A DNA stretch of 64,000 nucleotides, from positions 496,001-560,000 of the forward strand of contig NZ_OCMF01000002.1 in assembly GCF_900215295.1 (NCBI RefSeq), in the 5' to 3' direction. The notes beneath the pieces are model-generated. The model searched no databases. It was not told where the DNA came from and was given only the letters and a program-made list of their open reading frames with translations. Numbering within the stretch: the first letter of the stretch is position 1; each line of letters opens with the position of its first letter. Position numbers and translations under genes: made by a program. Positions 53,813 through 62,556 of the stretch are shown one piece after another. The stretch is from Salinimicrobium sediminis (GTDB lineage Bacteria > Bacteroidota > Bacteroidia > Flavobacteriales > Flavobacteriaceae).

Positions 53813-54239
53813 AGTCCCCCTGTTCCTTTTGAAGAAAATATTTGATGATATCTGTTGTGGTAACTATCCCGGTTAGACAGTTGTCATCTACTACAGGCAA
53901 AGCGTGAAATTCGCTTTTTAGAAATAGACGGGCGGCTTCTGTGACTGTGGTTTGAGAATTGATGTGCTGCACCTTGGCTGTCATGACCTGTTCAACAGAG
54001 AACATATCGTAAACTGTAGTCTCTACTTCCTCATCATTTGAATTCAGTGCATCCGCAAAGGAGATCCGAAGCAAATCGTTCAGACTCAGCATTCCCACAA
54101 TATGATCATTCTCAACTACGGGCAAATGTCTAATATGATTTTTTTTCATTAAAGATTCAGCAGTAGCAAGATCATCAGACAAAGAAACTCTATGGATGTT
54201 TTTTGTCATTATTTCGGAAACAGGTACGTCATTTTTCAT
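53811..54239 (-). CDS. CBS-domain pair protein
   Basis: A 142-residue protein made of two CBS motifs: VSEIMTKNIHRVSLSDDLATAESLMKKNHIRHLPVVEND..VGMLSLNDLL and VEQVMTAKVQHINSQTTVTEAARLFLKSEFHALPVVDD..TGIVTTTDIIKYF. Such stand-alone Bateman modules bind adenosine nucleotides and regulate a partner. No partner gene is adjacent. Its stop overlaps the T run of the plus-strand terminator. Confidence 0.92.
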   Translation of the reverse strand: MKNDVPVSEIMTKNIHRVSLSDDLATAESLMKKNHIRHLPVVENDHIVGMLSLNDLLRISFADALNSNDEEVETTVYDMFSVEQVMTAKVQHINSQTTVTEAARLFLKSEFHALPVVDDNCLTGIVTTTDIIKYFLQKEQGD

Positions 54240-54420
54240 GTCATTTATTATTAGGCATTTCTCTCGGGTCCTTTAAAAATACGACAAAATCACCTCATTC
54301 TATTCAATGCACCGGGTTTTTTTCTTCAGTTTTAACCTGATATCACCGAGCAATTGAAAGCTTTCATTTTTGCTAAAATCTGTTATCTTGCCTGTTCTTA
54401 TTTAAACCCTAAAATAAAAA

Positions 54421-55449
54421 ATGAAAAAAGTAATTCTATTTTCTCTTGCGGTTAGCCTTGGAGCATGTAAAGCTCAGCAGCCGCGTGACATTGCCGATGC
54501 TAATCCAATGGAGTATGCCAATACCATAACTTCCGGAGATCTTAAAGAGCACCTTTATACCTTTGCAAGTGATGAGTTCCAGGGCAGGAATACGGGAGAA
54601 CCCGGACAAAAAATGGCTGCCGAATACCTTAAAAAAGAGTATAAAAAACTCAATATCCCATCTCCTTTGGGCGGGGATGATTATTACCAGGAAATTCCGG
54701 GAAGTTATTTCACCAGAGGAGAGATAAAAGATACAGAAAATGTGCTGGCTTATATCAAAGGCAACAGCATGCCCGAAGAGGTTCTTGTGATCTCTTCTCA
54801 CTATGATCACGTAGGTGTTGACGATGAAGGCAATATTTATAACGGGGCCGATGATGATGGCTCGGGAACTGTTGCTATCCTGGAAATTGCTGAAGCTTTT
54901 AAAAAGGCTCAGGAGGACGGATTCACTCCAAAACGTTCCATCCTGTTCCTTAACGTCACGGGGGAGGAAAAAGGTCTTGTCGGCTCTAAATTTTACTCTG
55001 AAAACCCTGTCTTTCCACTGGCTAATACGGTTACCAACCTCAACATCGATATGATAGGACGTATTGGAGAAGGAATGGAGAATGCCGGAGATTACGTTTA
55101 TCTTATTGGAAGTGATAAACTAAGTACGGAGCTTCATGAATTAAGCGAGGAAGTGAATGCGAAATATATGAACATGAACCTGGATTACACTTTTAACGAT
55201 GAGAATGATCCTAACAGGTTTTACTACAGAAGCGATCATTACCATTTCGCCAAAAATGATATTCCAATTATCTTTTATTTCAACGGGGTACATGAGGATT
55301 ACCACCAGCCTACAGATACACCGGACAAGATCGAATATGATCTGCTGGCAAAAAGAGCAAAGCTGATCTTCTTAACAGCCTGGGAAGTTGCAAACCGTGA
55401 TGAAAGACCTTTCGTTGATAAACCTACTTTAACCGAAGCATCAGAATAG
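54421..55449 (+). CDS. M28 family metallopeptidase, lipoprotein
   Basis: A 342-residue exported di-zinc aminopeptidase. Lipobox SLGAC (Cys at 16). Metal ligands: VISSHYDHVG (His), NGADDDGSG (bridging Asp), VTGEEKGLVGS (catalytic Glu followed by metal Glu), LNIDMIGR (Asp) and EDYHQPTDTPDKI (His). N-terminal part with DEFQGRNTGEPGQKMAAEYL is typical of the family. It trims N-terminal residues from peptides in the periplasm. A -7-like TATCTTGC lies about 30 bases before the ATG. Followed by a terminator. Confidence 0.94.
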   Translation: MKKVILFSLAVSLGACKAQQPRDIADANPMEYANTITSGDLKEHLYTFASDEFQGRNTGEPGQKMAAEYLKKEYKKLNIPSPLGGDDYYQEIPGSYFTRGEIKDTENVLAYIKGNSMPEEVLVISSHYDHVGVDDEGNIYNGADDDGSGTVAILEIAEAFKKAQEDGFTPKRSILFLNVTGEEKGLVGSKFYSENPVFPLANTVTNLNIDMIGRIGEGMENAGDYVYLIGSDKLSTELHELSEEVNAKYMNMNLDYTFNDENDPNRFYYRSDHYHFAKNDIPIIFYFNGVHEDYHQPTDTPDKIEYDLLAKRAKLIFLTAWEVANRDERPFVDKPTLTEASE

Positions 55450-55476
55450 TTACTGATCTTTAGAAGTACTACCATC

Positions 55477-55515
55477 AAACCTCATAGGTCTTTTAGACTG
55501 TGAGGTTTTTTATTT
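55477..55515 (+). terminator. Terminator of the M28 peptidase gene
   Basis: AAACCTCA (55477-55484) with TGAGGTTT (55501-55508), an inner AGGTCT/AGACT extension, then TTTTTATTTTT. Confidence 0.85.
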
Positions 55516-55523
55516 TTAGCGGC

Positions 55524-55593
55524 CACCCCTCCTTCGAAGGGGGCCCGTCCAATTTATATTTTAATAAGATAACAGCTGCGGAAACATTTATAA
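55524..55593. other. Start of the palindromic repeat field
   Basis: CCCCTCCTTCGAAGGGGG (55527-55544) is a hairpin; related CACCCCTCCGTAGGAGGGG follows at about 55897. No gene. Confidence 0.5.
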
Positions 55594-55763
55594 AAAATCC
55601 ACTCCGGGAATAAAGAGTTACCGCGGAGTGACATAATGAAGTTGTTTTCTTGTGAAGCAGTTAAAATCGCTGTCAGGGTTTTCAACCTCTGACAGGGTTG
55701 ATCAAATTTGGCATAGGTTTATCATTTGTGTTGGCGCGGATTTGTAATCCGTGCCGTGAACTA
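55594..55763. repeat. Composite palindromic repeat, copy 1
   Basis: A 170-bp unit made of AAATCCACTCCGGGAATAAA...CCGCGGAGTGA, then GCTGTCAGGGTTTT...AACCTCTGACAGGG (stem CTGTCAG / CTGACAG) and GGCGCGGATTTGTAATCCG (55733-55751) with TGCCGTGAACTA. About 85% the same as copy 2 by eye. No coding sense. Confidence 0.75.
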
Positions 55764-55972
55764 CTCTCCCACCTGTCAGCGGCTTTATGCCCTGACAGGG
55801 TTTACTCCAAATGCCTCATTAAAAAGCTGGCGTCGGACTCGGACCGTATGAGTAACTACAAATCCGGCAGATCATACCCCACCCCGACCTGCGGCCACCC
55901 CTCCGTAGGAGGGGACAATTCAATTCTAATTTTGGAAAAATTGGCAGCTCCGGGGGAGCGGTATATTTATAG
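55764..55972. other. Spacer in the repeat field
   Basis: Contains CCTGTCAGCGG...CCCTGACAGGG (55772-55800), a CTGTCAG/CTGACAG hairpin; GGACTCGGACC at about 55838; and CACCCCTCCGTAGGAGGGG (about 55897). All palindromic or repeated; no gene. Confidence 0.5.
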
Positions 55973-56148
55973 AAAATCCACTCCGGGAATAAAGAGCTAC
56001 CGCGGAGTGATTTAATTAAGTTGCTTCCTTGTAAAGCAGTTGAAACCGCTGTCAGGGTTTTCCCAACCTCTGACAGGGTTGAGTCCAAAATTTTAGCATT
56101 GGTTCACCTTTCCTGTTGGCGCGGATTTGTAATCCGTGCCGTGAACTA
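55973..56148. repeat. Composite palindromic repeat, copy 2
   Basis: Same order of parts as the copy at 55594: AAATCCACTCCGGGAATAAA, CCGCGGAGTGA, GCTGTCAGGG...CTGACAGGG, and GGCGCGGATTTGTAATCCG (56118-56136) with TGCCGTGAACTA. 176 bp, separated from copy 1 by about 210 bp. Confidence 0.75.
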
Positions 56149-56176
56149 TTTAAAAATACTATCCAAAAAAAAAACC

Positions 56177-56223
56177 TCCTCGTTTTCACAAGGAGCTTTT
56201 AAAACGGGTGGAAGACCGGGTTC
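56177..56223. repeat. Duplicated terminator plus 3' end of tRNA-His
   Basis: Identical over 47 bp to 56311-56357, i.e. to the terminator hairpin and the last 17 bases of the tRNA-His gene (GGGTGGAAGACCGGGTTC). After it the copy diverges, and an inverted ACCCGGTCTTC follows at 56263-56273. A 3'-tRNA direct repeat of this kind is what integrases using a tRNA as attachment site leave behind; alternatively it is a local duplication. Confidence 0.8.
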
Positions 56224-56300
56224 CCTTCGATCCCGAAGCCTCGGGACTCAGGACGGGCTTCTCACCCGGTCTTCAATTATAAAATAGATCACATCTATCA

Positions 56301-56336
56301 AAAAAAAAGCTCCTCGTTTTCACAAGGAGCTTTTAA
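56301..56336 (-). terminator. Terminator of tRNA-His
   Basis: On the minus strand AAAAGCTCCTTGTG, loop, CGAGGAGCTTTTTTTTT; stem AGCTCCT/AGGAGCT. Confidence 0.85.
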
Positions 56337-56340
56337 AACG

Positions 56341-56415
56341 GGTGGAAGACCGGGTTCGAACCGGCGACCTCCTGAACCACAATCAGGCGCTCTAACCAGC
56401 TGAGCTACAACCACC
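56341..56415 (-). tRNA. tRNA-His (anticodon GUG)
   Basis: On the minus strand a 75-nt tRNA beginning GGTGGTTGTAGCTCAGCTGG with the extra 5' G typical of tRNA-His, anticodon arm CCTGATTGTGGTTCAGG (anticodon GTG), T-arm CCGGTTCGAACCCGG and discriminator C. Two T-T mismatches appear in the acceptor stem. The 3' end plus terminator is duplicated 134 bp further at 56177-56223. Confidence 0.93.
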
Positions 56416-56477
56416 ATTTTAATCGGACGCAAATGTAGTACAAATCCTTTCTTTTACAAAAGAAAAAAATCGCTTTT

Positions 56478-57194
56478 TTATATCAAATCAAACAGGGAAT
56501 CTACTGCCACATGGCGGCTCACGTTGTAACCTTCTGCATATTCAGTATTTATGAGTCGTCCCAGATCCCTTGCCCTGTAGCTAATACTGTCAAAAAAATT
56601 ACTGCTGGAAATAGGAGTGTCGGGTTCCTTGCTGTTTTCATCAAAGAATTGCGACCTGTAGGCCTTTACAGATTCCAGCTTTTTGTCCATAAACCCGGTG
56701 ACATCCACCACCACGTCCGGTTTAAGATTTCTCCACTGGATGTAGTGGAAAACATTTTTCGGGCGCCAGGCGTGTTGGGAATTGCCGTCTAATATGGTTT
56801 CGATCTTTCTAAGGCCGCTTAAAAAACAGGCATCATTTACCAGTTGCGCCCCTTTGCCATGGTCAATGTGTCGGTCCTCAATGGCGTTACACAACACGAT
56901 CTCGGGCCTGTATTTTCTCAGGATCTTAATGATCTCAAGTTGGTGAGCGACATTGTTGACAAAGAATCCGTCGCTGAATTCAAGATTTTCTCTAAAAGCC
57001 ACTCCCAATATCTTTGCGGCATCTTGTGCCTCCTGATCTCTTATTTCTGCTGTGCCGCGGGTGCCGAGTTCTCCCCTGGTAAGATCGAGGATCCCGACTT
57101 TCTTTCCGCGTGAAATCTCTTTGGCCAGAGTAGCCGAACAACTTAATTCCACATCATCGGGATGAGCCCCGATAGCAAGTATATCTATTTTCAT
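56478..57194 (-). CDS. bshB1: Bacillithiol biosynthesis deacetylase BshB1
   Basis: A 238-residue zinc N-deacetylase of the LmbE/PIG-L fold. MKIDILAIGAHPDDVELSCSATL carries the metal site (AHPDD), and EDRHIDHGKGAQLVNDACFLSG the second part (HIDH); HAWRPKNVFHYIQWRNLKPDVVVDVTG and the C-terminal AEGYNVSR agree with BshB1. It removes acetyl from GlcNAc-malate to give GlcN-malate in bacillithiol synthesis. The start at 57194 is preferred; an upstream frame extension to 57245 is not family-like. Bacillithiol is the main low-molecular thiol of many Bacteroidetes. Confidence 0.93.
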   Translation of the reverse strand: MKIDILAIGAHPDDVELSCSATLAKEISRGKKVGILDLTRGELGTRGTAEIRDQEAQDAAKILGVAFRENLEFSDGFFVNNVAHQLEIIKILRKYRPEIVLCNAIEDRHIDHGKGAQLVNDACFLSGLRKIETILDGNSQHAWRPKNVFHYIQWRNLKPDVVVDVTGFMDKKLESVKAYRSQFFDENSKEPDTPISSSNFFDSISYRARDLGRLINTEYAEGYNVSRHVAVDSLFDLI

Positions 57195-57291
57195 TTTTAC
57201 TCTTCTTGTCTTTATGGTTTCGCTTTTATGGCCACGAATACACACATATTTTTATTTCTGAACTCAATAAACTGCTCACCGACCCCAGACC

Positions 57292-57315
57292 ACTGAACAC
57301 TGAACACTGAACACT
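57292..57315. repeat. Heptamer tandem repeat ACTGAAC x3
   Basis: Three copies of ACTGAAC and a partial fourth, between bshB1 and the trans-sulfuration gene. Similar to the CTGATCA repeat at 15718. Confidence 0.7.
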
Positions 57316-57336
57316 AAAAAATCCTGGTTCTTGCCT

Positions 57337-58509
57337 TTATAAACGAACATCAAGCATATCCTTCCGAGTCTCCTCCAGGGCCTGCTCGATATCTGCAATA
57401 AGATCTTCGGCTTCTTCAATACCTACAGAAAACCTCATCAATTGATCCCCTATCCCCTGCTCTTCCCGCTCTTCGGCAGTTAAAAGTGCGTGAGAGGTCT
57501 TGGTGGGGGAAAGAATTGTTGATTCTACCCCGGCCAGGCTCATGGAAGGTTTAATAAGCTTCAAATATTTCATAAAGGTTGTTGAATCGAGATCCTTCAG
57601 CTCAAAACTCAGCATCCCCCCAAAACCTTTCATTTGTTTTTTAGCAAGCTCATGATCCTCGTGGGAAGGCAATCCGGGGTAAAACACCTTGCTTACAAAT
57701 TCGTTTTGCTCAAGGAATTCTGCCAGCTTCTGCGCATTCTCATTCTGCGCCCTCACCCGAATTCCCATGGTCTTAATACTTCTTTCGAGTAGCCATACTG
57801 TGTAATCACTAAGGCTTCCGCCGAAATTTTTAGCCAACTGAAAGATCCTGTCGATCTTCTCTTCCGAAGAAATAACAGCTCCAGCAAGAATATCGCTGTG
57901 CCCGCCCATATATTTCGTGGCCGAATGTATCACCACATCGATCCCAAAGTCAATCGGATTCTGGTTCACCGGCGAGGCAAAAGTGTTATCGATCATACTC
58001 ACCAGCCCATGGTTCTTCGCGAGATCTGCCACCGCCTGAATATCTGTGACAGTAAGCAAAGGATTTGACGGGGTCTCTATATAAATGACTTTGGTGTTCT
58101 CTTTTATCTCCTTTTCAAAAGCCGCTGCGGAAAGATCTTTGGTAAAAGAAAAATCGATCCCAAATTTTTCAAATTCTTCGGTCACCAGGTTGCTGGTGCC
58201 GCCGTAAAGCGTCTTCTGAAGCACCACATGATCCCCTTTATGTAAAAAAGCCAGCAGCGAAGTGCTTACTGCGGCCATTCCGCTTCCAAAGATAAGAGCA
58301 GCGTCTCCATGTTCCAGGGCTGCCATTTTTTGCGCCAGGGCCCGTTGGTTGGGCGTGTTAAAATATCGTGGGTAACGCTTTACCTCCACATCTTCATAAG
58401 CGTAGGAGGTAGACATATAAAGTGGGGAGACGGCGCCGCGAAATTGTTCGTCCTTTAGCTCTCCCACGTGCGTACAAATGGTATTTAATCCGGGTTTTCT
58501 TGAGGTCAT
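57337..58509 (-). CDS. Trans-sulfuration enzyme (cystathionine gamma-synthase/lyase family)
   Basis: A 390-residue PLP enzyme of the Cys/Met metabolism family. PLP-binding signature HSATKYMGGHSDILAG (Schiff-base Lys at about 208), the aromatic/Arg residues of RYFNTPNQRALAQKMAALEHGDAALIFGSGMAAVS, DNTFASPVNQNPIDFG and SLAGVESTILSPTKTSHALL. It could be cystathionine gamma-synthase, a beta/gamma-lyase or methionine gamma-lyase; family motifs do not tell. Expected role: sulfur amino acid interconversion, which fits with the metH-metF operon in this window. Confidence 0.93.
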   Translation of the reverse strand: MTSRKPGLNTICTHVGELKDEQFRGAVSPLYMSTSYAYEDVEVKRYPRYFNTPNQRALAQKMAALEHGDAALIFGSGMAAVSTSLLAFLHKGDHVVLQKTLYGGTSNLVTEEFEKFGIDFSFTKDLSAAAFEKEIKENTKVIYIETPSNPLLTVTDIQAVADLAKNHGLVSMIDNTFASPVNQNPIDFGIDVVIHSATKYMGGHSDILAGAVISSEEKIDRIFQLAKNFGGSLSDYTVWLLERSIKTMGIRVRAQNENAQKLAEFLEQNEFVSKVFYPGLPSHEDHELAKKQMKGFGGMLSFELKDLDSTTFMKYLKLIKPSMSLAGVESTILSPTKTSHALLTAEEREEQGIGDQLMRFSVGIEEAEDLIADIEQALEETRKDMLDVRL

Positions 58510-58626
58510 AGTTGCTTGAAAAAATTCTTCCCTAAGTTAAAAAGAAATACCGAGACACAAGAGGTGCCAAAAATGACATTTTCAGGAGGTATTCCTGCGA
58601 ACCCCTGCTGTTTCTCACTACTTTTC

Positions 58627-58634
58627 TATCTTTA
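58627..58634 (+). promoter_or_regulatory. -7-like element of hutI
   Basis: TATCTTTA, one mismatch to TAnnTTTG, placed 5 bases before the hutI ATG at 58639. Confidence 0.4.
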
Positions 58635-58638
58635 CGTT

Positions 58639-59874
58639 ATGAAATTGCTTTTTAAGAACATAAAACAACTGGTCCAGGTTAGAGAAGAGACCCTTAAGCC
58701 GCTAAAAGGCAGCGAAATGAAGGAACTTCCGTTGCTGGATAACGCCTGGTTGCTGGTGGAAGACGGAAAGATCGCCGACTTCGGAAAGATGGCCGATCTT
58801 CCCACTTTTGAAGATGCATCTGTGATCGATGCCTCCGGAAAAATGCTTTTACCCGGCTGGATCGATTCCCATACACATTTGGTTTACGCCGGAAACCGCG
58901 AGCAGGAATTCGTCGACCGCATCAACGGCTTAACTTATGAAGAGATCGCTGAAAAAGGTGGCGGAATCGTGAATTCAGCTAAAAAATTACAGGAAACTTC
59001 GGAAGATGACCTCTACCTGCAGTCGGCTAGGCGGCTGGAGGAAGTGATCAAGATGGGCACAACGGCCATCGAAATAAAATCGGGATACGGACTCACCACA
59101 GAAGCCGAACTAAAGATGCTGCGGGTGATCCACAAACTGAAACAGAACTACAAGCTTCCTGTGAAGGCAACATTTTTAGGAGCTCATGCCCTGCCTCCGG
59201 AATTCAAGAACGACAAAGATGGTTACATGGACCTCCTCATCAACGAGATGCTGCCCAAAGTAGCCGAAGCAGGTTTGGCAGATTATGTGGACATTTTCTG
59301 CGAAAAAGGTTATTTTTCAGTAGAAGATACCCATAGGTTGCTCGAAGCCGGCAAAAAGTTTGGTCTTATTCCGAAGATCCATGTGAATCAATTCAACGCG
59401 ATTGGTGGAATTAAAGCTGCCGTGGCTCATAACGCCCTTTCCGTAGATCATCTCGAGGTAATGGAGCCGGAAGATCTTGAGGCGCTAAAAAGCAGTGACA
59501 CTATGCCCGTTGCGCTTCCCTCCTGCTCTCTTTTCCTTGGCATTCCATATACTCCCGCACGTGAGATCCTGGATAATGACCTGCCGCTGGCACTCGCTAC
59601 CGATTATAATCCCGGAAGCACCCCCAGCGGAAACATGAACCTGGTGATCTCGCTGGCCTGCATCAAGATGAAAATGAACCCGGAAGAGGCGATCAACGCA
59701 GCGACGATCAATGCTGCTTACGCCATGGGCATTCTTGACACCCATGGCAGCATTACCAAAGGCAAGGCTGCCAACCTCATCCTTACAGATGATATCCCCT
59801 CCTACGGATTTTTGCCGTATTCTTTTGGGGCCAACCATATTAATTCGGTTTACATCAACGGTAAAAAAGTATAG
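58639..59874 (+). CDS. hutI: Imidazolonepropionase
   Basis: A 411-residue amidohydrolase of histidine degradation: SHTHLVYAGNREQEF (metal His pair), GAHALPPEFK, IHVNQFNAIGGIK, VDHLE and ATDYNPGSTPSGNMNL (catalytic Asp). It opens the imidazolone ring to give N-formimidoyl-glutamate, the substrate of hutG that begins directly after its stop (TAG/ATG, no gap). ATG at 58639 is chosen: the upstream in-frame extension to 58516 lacks family-like sequence. The usual hutU and hutH are not in this window. Confidence 0.95.
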   Translation: MKLLFKNIKQLVQVREETLKPLKGSEMKELPLLDNAWLLVEDGKIADFGKMADLPTFEDASVIDASGKMLLPGWIDSHTHLVYAGNREQEFVDRINGLTYEEIAEKGGGIVNSAKKLQETSEDDLYLQSARRLEEVIKMGTTAIEIKSGYGLTTEAELKMLRVIHKLKQNYKLPVKATFLGAHALPPEFKNDKDGYMDLLINEMLPKVAEAGLADYVDIFCEKGYFSVEDTHRLLEAGKKFGLIPKIHVNQFNAIGGIKAAVAHNALSVDHLEVMEPEDLEALKSSDTMPVALPSCSLFLGIPYTPAREILDNDLPLALATDYNPGSTPSGNMNLVISLACIKMKMNPEEAINAATINAAYAMGILDTHGSITKGKAANLILTDDIPSYGFLPYSFGANHINSVYINGKKV

Positions 59875-60861
59875 ATGCACCACCTGAAGCTTTATTCTGA
59901 AAAACATATCTCCAAACTCATTGCAATCCGGAACGGAGAGACCAAGCTGGGGCAAAAGTTTCAGTTTGTAGAGAGCCTTGAGGAGCTGGAAAAAACTGAT
60001 GCCCGATTTGTTATTTTTGGCATTCCTGAAGATATAGGCGTTAGTGCGAACTTCGGAAATGCCGGAACAGCCAATGCCTGGGAAGCTTTTTTAAGAGCAT
60101 TCCTGAATGTGCAGGAGAATGAATACAATTCCGGGGAAGAGATCGTGCTGCTGGGAGAGATCAATACTGCAGAACTGATGCAAAAAGCGGGAAACATAGA
60201 TGTTTCAGATCCCAATTATGTTCAGAAGCTTGGAGATCTTGTGGAGCAGGTGGATGTGATGGTGAGCGAGGTGGTCAAAAAGGTGATTTTGGCAGGGAAA
60301 TTTCCCATTATCATTGGCGGCGGACATAATAATGCTTTCGGAAATCTCAAAGGTGCTGCGGAAGCTTCCGGAAAGACTATTAATGTGCTCAACATCGATG
60401 CCCATACAGATCTGCGCCGGTTAGAACACAGACACAGTGGGAACGGCTTCAGCTATGCCCTTAAAAATGGCTTTTTAGAGAGGTATTCTATTTTCGGCTT
60501 GCATAAAAATTACACACCTCAGTACATTTTTGACGAGATGAATGCTTCCGAAGCAATACAGTACCGGCTCCTGGAAGAGCTTCCGCAGCAAGAGCGACCA
60601 GGGAAATTCCGGCAGGCACTGGATTTTGTAAAAGGAGAAAAGTTCGGCCTCGAACTTGATTGCGACGCAATAGCAAATTTCCCCAGCAGTGCCGCTTCAC
60701 CCGCAGGATTCAGCATCGACGAGGTAAGAAGCTATTTGAAAATAGCTGCAAAAGAAAAAAATTGTTGTTATCTTCATATTTGTGAGGCAATGTCAGCCAC
60801 AAACTATCCAACAGGAAAGGCGCTGAGCTATTTGGCTACCGATTTTTTACAAGAGCGATAA
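59875..60861 (+). CDS. hutG: Formimidoylglutamase (arginase family)
   Basis: A 328-residue Mn-dependent ureohydrolase: IGGGHNNAFG, NIDAHTDLRRLEHRHSGNGFSYAL (Mn-binding Asp-x-His-x-Asp), YSIFGLHKN and ELDCDAIANFPSSAASPAG (last metal ligands). Long first helical part (about 1-60). Converts formimidoyl-Glu to glutamate and formamide, completing the Hut pathway after hutI. One base separates it from the next gene, DUF1622. Confidence 0.93.
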   Translation: MHHLKLYSEKHISKLIAIRNGETKLGQKFQFVESLEELEKTDARFVIFGIPEDIGVSANFGNAGTANAWEAFLRAFLNVQENEYNSGEEIVLLGEINTAELMQKAGNIDVSDPNYVQKLGDLVEQVDVMVSEVVKKVILAGKFPIIIGGGHNNAFGNLKGAAEASGKTINVLNIDAHTDLRRLEHRHSGNGFSYALKNGFLERYSIFGLHKNYTPQYIFDEMNASEAIQYRLLEELPQQERPGKFRQALDFVKGEKFGLELDCDAIANFPSSAASPAGFSIDEVRSYLKIAAKEKNCCYLHICEAMSATNYPTGKALSYLATDFLQER

Positions 60862-60862
60862 T

Positions 60863-61213
60863 ATGCATGAAACTGTACAATTTTACGTAGAATGGGCTGC
60901 TTTGGTCATCGAAGTTGCAGGAGTTTTAGTCATGGTCATTGGGCCTTTTTTTGCACTATGGAGATACTTCTTTAATCAACATGAGGATGGAAGCACTTAC
61001 CGCACCTTTAGGCATGATCTGGGAAAAGCAATTTTGTTAGGCCTGGAATTTTTAGTGGCAGGCGACATTATAGCTACAGTAAGCACGGCTCCTACGATGG
61101 ATAATGTACTCGTACTTGCAGTCATTGTAGTAATAAGAACCTTCTTAAGCCTTTCTTTGCAGGTTGAACTTGAGGGCAAATGGCCCTGGCAAAAAAAAGA
61201 AATCGGAAATTAA
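60863..61213 (+). CDS. DUF1622 family membrane protein
   Basis: A 116-residue protein with three membrane helices (about 9-32, 54-74, 80-100): VEWAALVIEVAGVLVMVIGPFFALWRYF, then HDLGKAILLGLEFLVAGDIIATV and the VVIRTFLSLSLQVELEGKWPW end, which is the DUF1622 signature. One base after hutG; likely in the same operon. Function unknown. Confidence 0.88.
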   Translation: MHETVQFYVEWAALVIEVAGVLVMVIGPFFALWRYFFNQHEDGSTYRTFRHDLGKAILLGLEFLVAGDIIATVSTAPTMDNVLVLAVIVVIRTFLSLSLQVELEGKWPWQKKEIGN

Positions 61214-61216
61214 TTC

Positions 61217-61675
61217 ATGGAGATCATTTCATTTGAACCTAAATATGCCAAAGATTTCAGAGATCTGAACATCGAATGGCTGGAAAAGTATTTTTGGGTA
61301 GAACCTCATGATGAGGAGGTATTGGGTAAACCTGAAAAATACATTATAGAACCCGGGGGAAATATCTTTTTTGTTCGGGAACATGATAAGATCATAGGCA
61401 CCGTGGCCCTGATGAAAATTGAGGAAGGTATTTTTGAACTTACAAAAATGGCAGTAGTACCCGCAGCACAGGGAAAGAAGATAGGTCAAAAACTTATGGT
61501 CCATTCCATTGACTTCGCAAAAAGCCGGGGCTGGAAAAAACTGATCATCTGGTCTAACCGCAAACTTGAGAACGCGATCTATATCTACCGGAAATACGGA
61601 TTTACGGAAATTCCCATTGAAGGGGAGAATCCTTACGCCCGTGGCGACATAAAAATGGAGCTGCCGCTTTCCTAA
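61217..61675 (+). CDS. GNAT family N-acetyltransferase
   Basis: A 152-residue acetyltransferase: the acyl-CoA loop AVVPAAQGKKIGQKLMVHSIDFAK (motif A, Q/R-x-x-G-x-x-A/L), the EGIFELTKMAV strand, and the YIYRKYGFTEIP helix-strand end (motif B). Three bases after the DUF1622 gene. Substrate unknown. Confidence 0.92.
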   Translation: MEIISFEPKYAKDFRDLNIEWLEKYFWVEPHDEEVLGKPEKYIIEPGGNIFFVREHDKIIGTVALMKIEEGIFELTKMAVVPAAQGKKIGQKLMVHSIDFAKSRGWKKLIIWSNRKLENAIYIYRKYGFTEIPIEGENPYARGDIKMELPLS

Positions 61676-61738
61676 AGAATTACTAAAGCTGTGGCTAAAG
61701 GACTCATAAAGTTGTAATTTTAACAAAAACAACTACTT

Positions 61739-62539
61739 ATGAGACATATCATTTACCTTTTAGTGGCAGGCATTTTCTTTACCGGATGTAAAAATAATTC
61801 TGAAGAAACAGAGTCCACAGTGCCACAGGAAGAGGCGCGTGAAACCCGTGACACCATGGAAACCGCACAGGTGGAAGTAATACCAGTTTCTCATGCTACA
61901 ATGATCATCAAGTGGAACAATACCACGATATATGTAGACCCTGTTGGAGGCGCAGATACTTATTCTGAACAAGACTCTGCAGATGTAATTTTACTCACAG
62001 ACATTCACGGCGACCACTTGGATGCTGAAACTCTTCAGGGGCTGGAATTAGGAAATATAACTATCATTGCGCCCCAGGCGGTAAAAGATGAATTGCCCGA
62101 TTCCCTGGCAACAAAGGTGAAGGTGATGAACAATGGCGAAAAGAAGAGCCTGCAGAATTTTACTGTAGAAGCCATTCCCATGTATAATTTAAGAGAAGAA
62201 GCCAAACAGTACCACCCTAAAGGCCGCGGAAATGGCTACGTAATTGAAAGTGAAGGACAGCGGCTTTATATCGCAGGAGACACCGAAGATATTCCTGAAA
62301 TGCGACAGCTTAAAGATATCGACATTGCATTGATCCCGATGAACCTGCCCTATACCATGACCGTGGAAAAAGCTGCAGACGCGGTGTTGGAATTTGCACC
62401 AGACAAGGTGTATCCTTATCATTTTAGGGGAACAGAAGGGAAGGCAGATGTAGAAAAATTCAAGCAGCTCGTGAATGAAGGCAATAAGGATATTGAAGTG
62501 ATCCTTGCAAACTGGTACCCTGAAGACGCAGCGGAATAA
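61739..62539 (+). CDS. MBL-fold metallo-hydrolase, lipoprotein
   Basis: A 266-residue exported protein: lipobox GIFFTGC (Cys 17), an acidic linker, then a metallo-beta-lactamase fold: VSHATMIIKWNNTTIYVDPVGG, LLTDIHGDHLDAETL (metal-binding H-x-x-D-H), YIAGDTEDIPEMRQL and HFRGTEG. It looks like the UlaG/YcbL-type hydrolase class (IPMNLPYTMTVEKAAD). Hydrolase on the periplasmic side; substrate unknown. Followed by a terminator. Confidence 0.9.
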   Translation: MRHIIYLLVAGIFFTGCKNNSEETESTVPQEEARETRDTMETAQVEVIPVSHATMIIKWNNTTIYVDPVGGADTYSEQDSADVILLTDIHGDHLDAETLQGLELGNITIIAPQAVKDELPDSLATKVKVMNNGEKKSLQNFTVEAIPMYNLREEAKQYHPKGRGNGYVIESEGQRLYIAGDTEDIPEMRQLKDIDIALIPMNLPYTMTVEKAADAVLEFAPDKVYPYHFRGTEGKADVEKFKQLVNEGNKDIEVILANWYPEDAAE

Positions 62540-62556
62540 CAACAAAAGAAATAAGT

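Noticed and set aside
55698-56015. 105-residue ORF and several others in the palindromic field
   Set aside because: Frames cross repeated palindromes and differ between the two copies; not coding.
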